9,573 nt of DNA, from the NCBI GenBank assembly GCA_030533035.1, contig JAUNJW010000065.1:1-9573 (forward strand). Reading direction: 5' to 3'. Positions 6,888-9,573 of this stretch are shown here, piece by piece. How positions within the stretch are numbered: position 1 is the first letter of the stretch; the number at the start of each line of letters is the position of its first letter. Source of the DNA: Erysipelotrichaceae bacterium. Lineage in GTDB: Bacteria > Bacillota_I > Bacilli_A > Erysipelotrichales > Erysipelotrichaceae. The position numbers and the translations under genes are program-made. The notes beneath the pieces are model-generated. The model did not search any database. It worked only from the letters and a program-made list of their open reading frames with translations, and was not told the DNA's origin.

Positions 6888-7820
6888 ATGACTAAAATCT
6901 ACACATCCATGGAACAGCTGATCGGAAAGACACCGCTGCTTGAACTCACTCATCTCGAAAAGAAATATGATCTTAAGGCAAAGCTGATCGGCAAGGTGGA
7001 ATACTTCAACGCCACCGGTTCCGTCAAGGACCGTATTGCCCTGAATATGATCGATGAAGCCGAAGCTGCCGGCATCCTCAAGGAAGGCTCCGTCATCATC
7101 GAACCGACATCCGGCAACACCGGCATCGGCCTGGCCGCGGTCGGCACTGCCAGAGGCTACCGGGTGATCATCGTCATGCCGGAAACCATGTCCGTTGAAA
7201 GAAGAAAACTCATGAAGGCCTATGGTGCTGAACTGGTTCTTTCCGAAGGTGCCAAAGGCATGCCTGGCGCAATCGCGAAGGCGGAAGAACTCGCAAAGGA
7301 AATCGAAGGCGCCTGGATTGCCGGCCAGTTTGTCAACCAGGCCAACTGGAGAGCCCATTACAAGACAACCGGCCCGGAGATCTGGGAAGATACTGACGGC
7401 CAGGTGGATCTCTTTGTCGCAGGCGTCGGAACCGGCGGAACTCTGACAGGAACAGGAAAATTCCTGCGCGAAAAGAATCCGGATGTTAGAATAGTAGCTG
7501 TGGAGCCGGACGCGTCCGCAGTGCTGTCCGGTGAAAAGAGCGGTCCCCACAAGATCCAGGGAATCGGCGCCGGCTTTATTCCGGAAGTTCTCGATACATC
7601 CATCTACGATGAAATCATCCGTGTCACAAACGATGACGCGATTGCCACAGGAGCTGAATTCGGCAGAACCGAAGGCATTCTGGTCGGCATCAGCGCAGGC
7701 GCTGCCGTATACGCAGGCATCCAGCTGGCAAAGAGAGAGGAGAACGAAGGAAAGACTATCGTCGTGATTCTTCCTGATTCAGGCGACCGTTATCTGTCCA
7801 CAGCACTGTTTGGAGAGTAA
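6888..7820 (+). CDS. cysK: Cysteine synthase A (O-acetylserine sulfhydrylase)
   Basis: This 310-residue PLP enzyme makes L-cysteine from O-acetyl-L-serine and sulfide in the cytoplasm. Its length is normal for the family. The PLP lysine is Lys47 in NATGSVKDR (41-49). The substrate loop PTSGNTG is at 73-79, and the PLP phosphate-binding glycine loop GVGTGGT at 179-185. GIGAGF (225-230), GISAGAA (267-273) with the Ser that contacts the PLP ring nitrogen, and [10 protein letters not shown] (296-305) are all present. No key residue is missing. The start is set by GAGAGGG at 6873-6879, eight bases before ATG. It is the first full gene of a two-gene operon with cysE, five bases downstream, and is preceded by a Cys-codon leader and attenuator. 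A related activity such as cystathionine beta-synthase is less likely given the motifs and the cysE partner. Confidence 0.96.
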   Translation: MTKIYTSMEQLIGKTPLLELTHLEKKYDLKAKLIGKVEYFNATGSVKDRIALNMIDEAEAAGILKEGSVIIEPTSGNTGIGLAAVGTARGYRVIIVMPETMSVERRKLMKAYGAELVLSEGAKGMPGAIAKAEELAKEIEGAWIAGQFVNQANWRAHYKTTGPEIWEDTDGQVDLFVAGVGTGGTLTGTGKFLREKNPDVRIVAVEPDASAVLSGEKSGPHKIQGIGAGFIPEVLDTSIYDEIIRVTNDDAIATGAEFGRTEGILVGISAGAAVYAGIQLAKREENEGKTIVVILPDSGDRYLSTALFGE

Positions 7821-7825
7821 CGGAT

Positions 7826-8644
7826 ATGGAAAGAGCACACGCTGAGATACTGAAACAGATTGAAGAAGTACGTTCCAAAGATTTAAGAGCCCCGCGCGGC
7901 GTCGCCGACAGAAAGCGGGTTGTCTCACTGATCAAGGAAATACAGGTTATCTTACTGCCGGCATATTTCAATTACAATCACATGACTGTTGAGGAAGCCT
8001 TCGACAGTCTGGTGAAAGGACTGGATGAACAGGTCGGCACAGCGCTGTGCTTCAGCGGCAAAACCCCGATGAAGGCAAAGGAACTTACGGAACAATTCCT
8101 GGCTTCCCTGCCTGAGATCATGCGTCAGATCAATACCGATATACAGGCGATCTATGACGGTGACCCGGCAGCCAAGACCAAATCCGAAGTTGTCATCTGC
8201 TATCCGGGATTTTACGCGATTTCCATTTACAGAATTGCCCATGTCATGTACAAGCTGGGCATTCCCTATATTCCCCGTATCATGACGGAATACGCCCATG
8301 AAAAAACCGGCATTGACATCAACCCGGGTGCCACCATCGGCGATTACTTCTGTATCGACCACGGCACCGGCATTGTCATCGGTGAAACCGCTGTTCTCGG
8401 CCATCATGTCAAGCTCTATCAGGGCGTGACCATCGGCGCCAAGAGCTTCGAAAAGGATGAAAACGGCAATCCGGTCAAGGGCGGCAAGCGCCATCCGGAC
8501 ATCGGCAACCATGTCGTCATCTATGCCAACGCGACAATCCTCGGCGGCGACACCTACATCGGCGACAACAGTGTCATCGGCGGCAACACATGGATCATCG
8601 ACTCTGTGCCGGAAGGACACAAAGTCTATTACGTCAATAAGTAA
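7826..8644 (+). CDS. cysE: Serine O-acetyltransferase, EpsC-type
   Basis: This 272-residue enzyme transfers acetyl from acetyl-CoA to L-serine, giving the O-acetylserine used by the neighbouring CysK. Residues 1-130 are an alpha-helical N-terminal domain of the longer EpsC-like form (with LLPAYFNYNHMTVEEAF). Residues about 160-260 form the left-handed beta-helix made of hexapeptide repeats (INPGAT, IGDYFC, VIGETA, VTIGAK, ATILGG, NSVIGG). Asp164 and His179 (in DHGTG), 15 residues apart, match the catalytic Asp143/His158 pair of E. coli CysE. KRHPDIG (221-227) fits the CoA-binding loop. The C-terminus (VPEGHKVYYVNK) is short; I do not see the E. coli-type Ile-ending tail that docks into CysK. 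ATG lies five bases after the cysK stop, with GGAGAG inside the last cysK codons (7810-7815), so translational coupling is likely. A strong terminator follows. Confidence 0.94.
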   Translation: MERAHAEILKQIEEVRSKDLRAPRGVADRKRVVSLIKEIQVILLPAYFNYNHMTVEEAFDSLVKGLDEQVGTALCFSGKTPMKAKELTEQFLASLPEIMRQINTDIQAIYDGDPAAKTKSEVVICYPGFYAISIYRIAHVMYKLGIPYIPRIMTEYAHEKTGIDINPGATIGDYFCIDHGTGIVIGETAVLGHHVKLYQGVTIGAKSFEKDENGNPVKGGKRHPDIGNHVVIYANATILGGDTYIGDNSVIGGNTWIIDSVPEGHKVYYVNK

Positions 8645-8647
8645 CAG

Positions 8648-8677
8648 AAGAGCCAGGCTGAAAACCCTGGCTCTTTT
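8648..8677 (+). terminator. Terminator of the cysK-cysE operon
   Basis: A 10-bp perfect stem AAGAGCCAGG / CCTGGCTCTT with an 8-base loop (8658-8665), running into TTTT (8674-8677). It starts four bases after the cysE stop codon. Confidence 0.9.
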
Positions 8678-8715
8678 CAATAAGAAACAGTAATCAATAA
8701 ATGCTGAAATCCAAA

Positions 8716-8744
8716 TTGATGCCGGCTGTCAGTTTCTCTAAGAT
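8716..8744 (+). promoter_or_regulatory. Probable promoter of the flavodoxin gene
   Basis: The -35-like TTGATG (8716-8721), a 17-base spacer and the -10-like TAAGAT (8739-8744) match consensus at four of six positions each. The preceding operon is closed by a strong terminator, so a promoter is expected in this gap. Confidence 0.45.
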
Positions 8745-8767
8745 ATCCTTGAAAGAAGGAAATACAT

Positions 8768-9256
8768 ATGAAAACACTGATTGTTTACTATACATGGCAT
8801 AACGGCAACACAAAGAGAATCGCGGAAATGATTCAGAAAGTGACGGGCGGCGATATCTGCGCGATTGAAACGGTAAAGCCATACCCGGAAGTTTACAGAA
8901 AAGCTTCCGACCAGGCGAAAAAGGAAGTGGAATCCGGTTTTGAGCCGCAGATCAGGTCTGTTCCCTATGATATCAGCGAGTATGATCAGATCGCCGTCGG
9001 CACCCCGACATGGTGGTATACCATGGCGCCGGCAGTCAGAACATATCTGAACAGCCAGGACTGGGCCGGGAAAACGGTTATCCCCTTTATGACCAATGCC
9101 GGCTGGCCGGGCACAGTCATCCATGACATGATGGAACTGTGCGAAGGCGCCCTGATCCGCAATCCGATGGAAGTGAAATTTGATTCTGACGGAGGAGATA
9201 TTCTGGAAACAGATCCGGAAATTCTGGATAAGTGGATCGCGAAACTGAAGGACTGA
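8768..9256 (+). CDS. Flavodoxin family protein
   Basis: A 162-residue single-domain flavodoxin, a cytoplasmic FMN-binding electron carrier or small FMN-dependent reductase. The FMN phosphate loop is YTWHNGNTKRIAE (8-20), with the NGNT core at 12-15. The second FMN-contacting loop is GTPTWWYTMAP (78-88), whose aromatic residues can stack on the isoalloxazine ring. TNAGWPG (109-115) matches the third loop of the Flavodoxin_4-like group. Length is typical. The start is set by AGAAGGA at 8754-8760, seven bases before ATG. It has its own promoter and terminator and does not appear to be part of the cys operon. The physiological partner cannot be read from this window; NAD(P)H:quinone reductase-like activity is an alternative to simple electron transfer. 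Confidence 0.9.
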   Translation: MKTLIVYYTWHNGNTKRIAEMIQKVTGGDICAIETVKPYPEVYRKASDQAKKEVESGFEPQIRSVPYDISEYDQIAVGTPTWWYTMAPAVRTYLNSQDWAGKTVIPFMTNAGWPGTVIHDMMELCEGALIRNPMEVKFDSDGGDILETDPEILDKWIAKLKD

Positions 9257-9285
9257 GTACTGTGAATCATGCAGTACTCTTTTTT
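9255..9285 (+). terminator. Terminator of the flavodoxin gene
   Basis: GAGTACTG (9255-9262) pairs perfectly with CAGTACTC (9272-9279) over a 9-base loop, followed by TTTTTT (9280-9285). The stem overlaps the last two bases of the TGA stop codon. Confidence 0.9.
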
Positions 9286-9352
9286 CATGTGTTATTCATG
9301 ATAATTGCCATTCTGTCATGTAGAATAGAAGTAACAACAGGAGGAAAAATAA

Positions 9353-9573
<221 letters not shown>

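Noticed and set aside
7952..8680. Antisense open frame of 242 codons opposite cysE
   Set aside because: The sense strand has the catalytic and hexapeptide motifs of serine acetyltransferase; the antisense frame is a shadow.

Overview
The window looks like chromosomal DNA from a low-to-mid GC Gram-positive (Firmicutes) gut-type bacterium. The reasons are strong purine-rich ribosome binding sites, compact intergenic regions with intrinsic terminators, a 6-phospho-beta-glucosidase (PTS-sugar) gene at each edge, an intracellular alpha-L-rhamnosidase, an EpsC-type serine acetyltransferase next to cysK, and a manganese-type riboswitch. Erysipelotrichaceae would fit, but that is only an impression from protein style. 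No tRNA, rRNA, CRISPR array, insertion sequence or phage gene was seen.

Layout. (1) 1-1021: 3' part of a GH1 6-phospho-beta-glucosidase, ending at a terminator. (2) 1141-3906: a GH78 alpha-L-rhamnosidase with an extra C-terminal helical tail. (3) 3935-4504, minus strand: a small DUF1269-like membrane protein, convergent with GH78; two interleaved hairpins appear to terminate the two converging transcripts. (4) 4633-6582: a promoter overlapped by a perfect dyad, then a yybP-ykoY (Mn2+) type riboswitch with an intrinsic terminator/antiterminator, then a 561-residue membrane protein of unknown function. (5) 6637-8677: a promoter, a short open reading frame with four consecutive cysteine codons (candidate leader peptide), a terminator with a competing antiterminator pairing, and then cysK-cysE, the two enzymes making cysteine from serine. 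(6) 8716-9285: a monocistronic flavodoxin. (7) 9356-9573: the 5' end of a second GH1 gene, cut by the window edge.

How the genes work together. The flanking GH1 enzymes and the rhamnosidase suggest use of plant glycosides (phosphorylated beta-glucosides and rhamnosides) inside the cell. CysE and CysK form the O-acetylserine route to cysteine. The sequence suggests this operon is controlled by ribosome-mediated attenuation at a Cys-rich leader peptide, rather than by a T-box or SAM riboswitch, neither of which I can find there. The unknown membrane protein is probably induced by Mn2+ through its riboswitch, which makes it a candidate for manganese homeostasis.

The two most interesting signals are both in leader regions: the poly-Cys leader in front of cysK-cysE, and the Mn2+-type riboswitch controlling a protein family I do not recognise.
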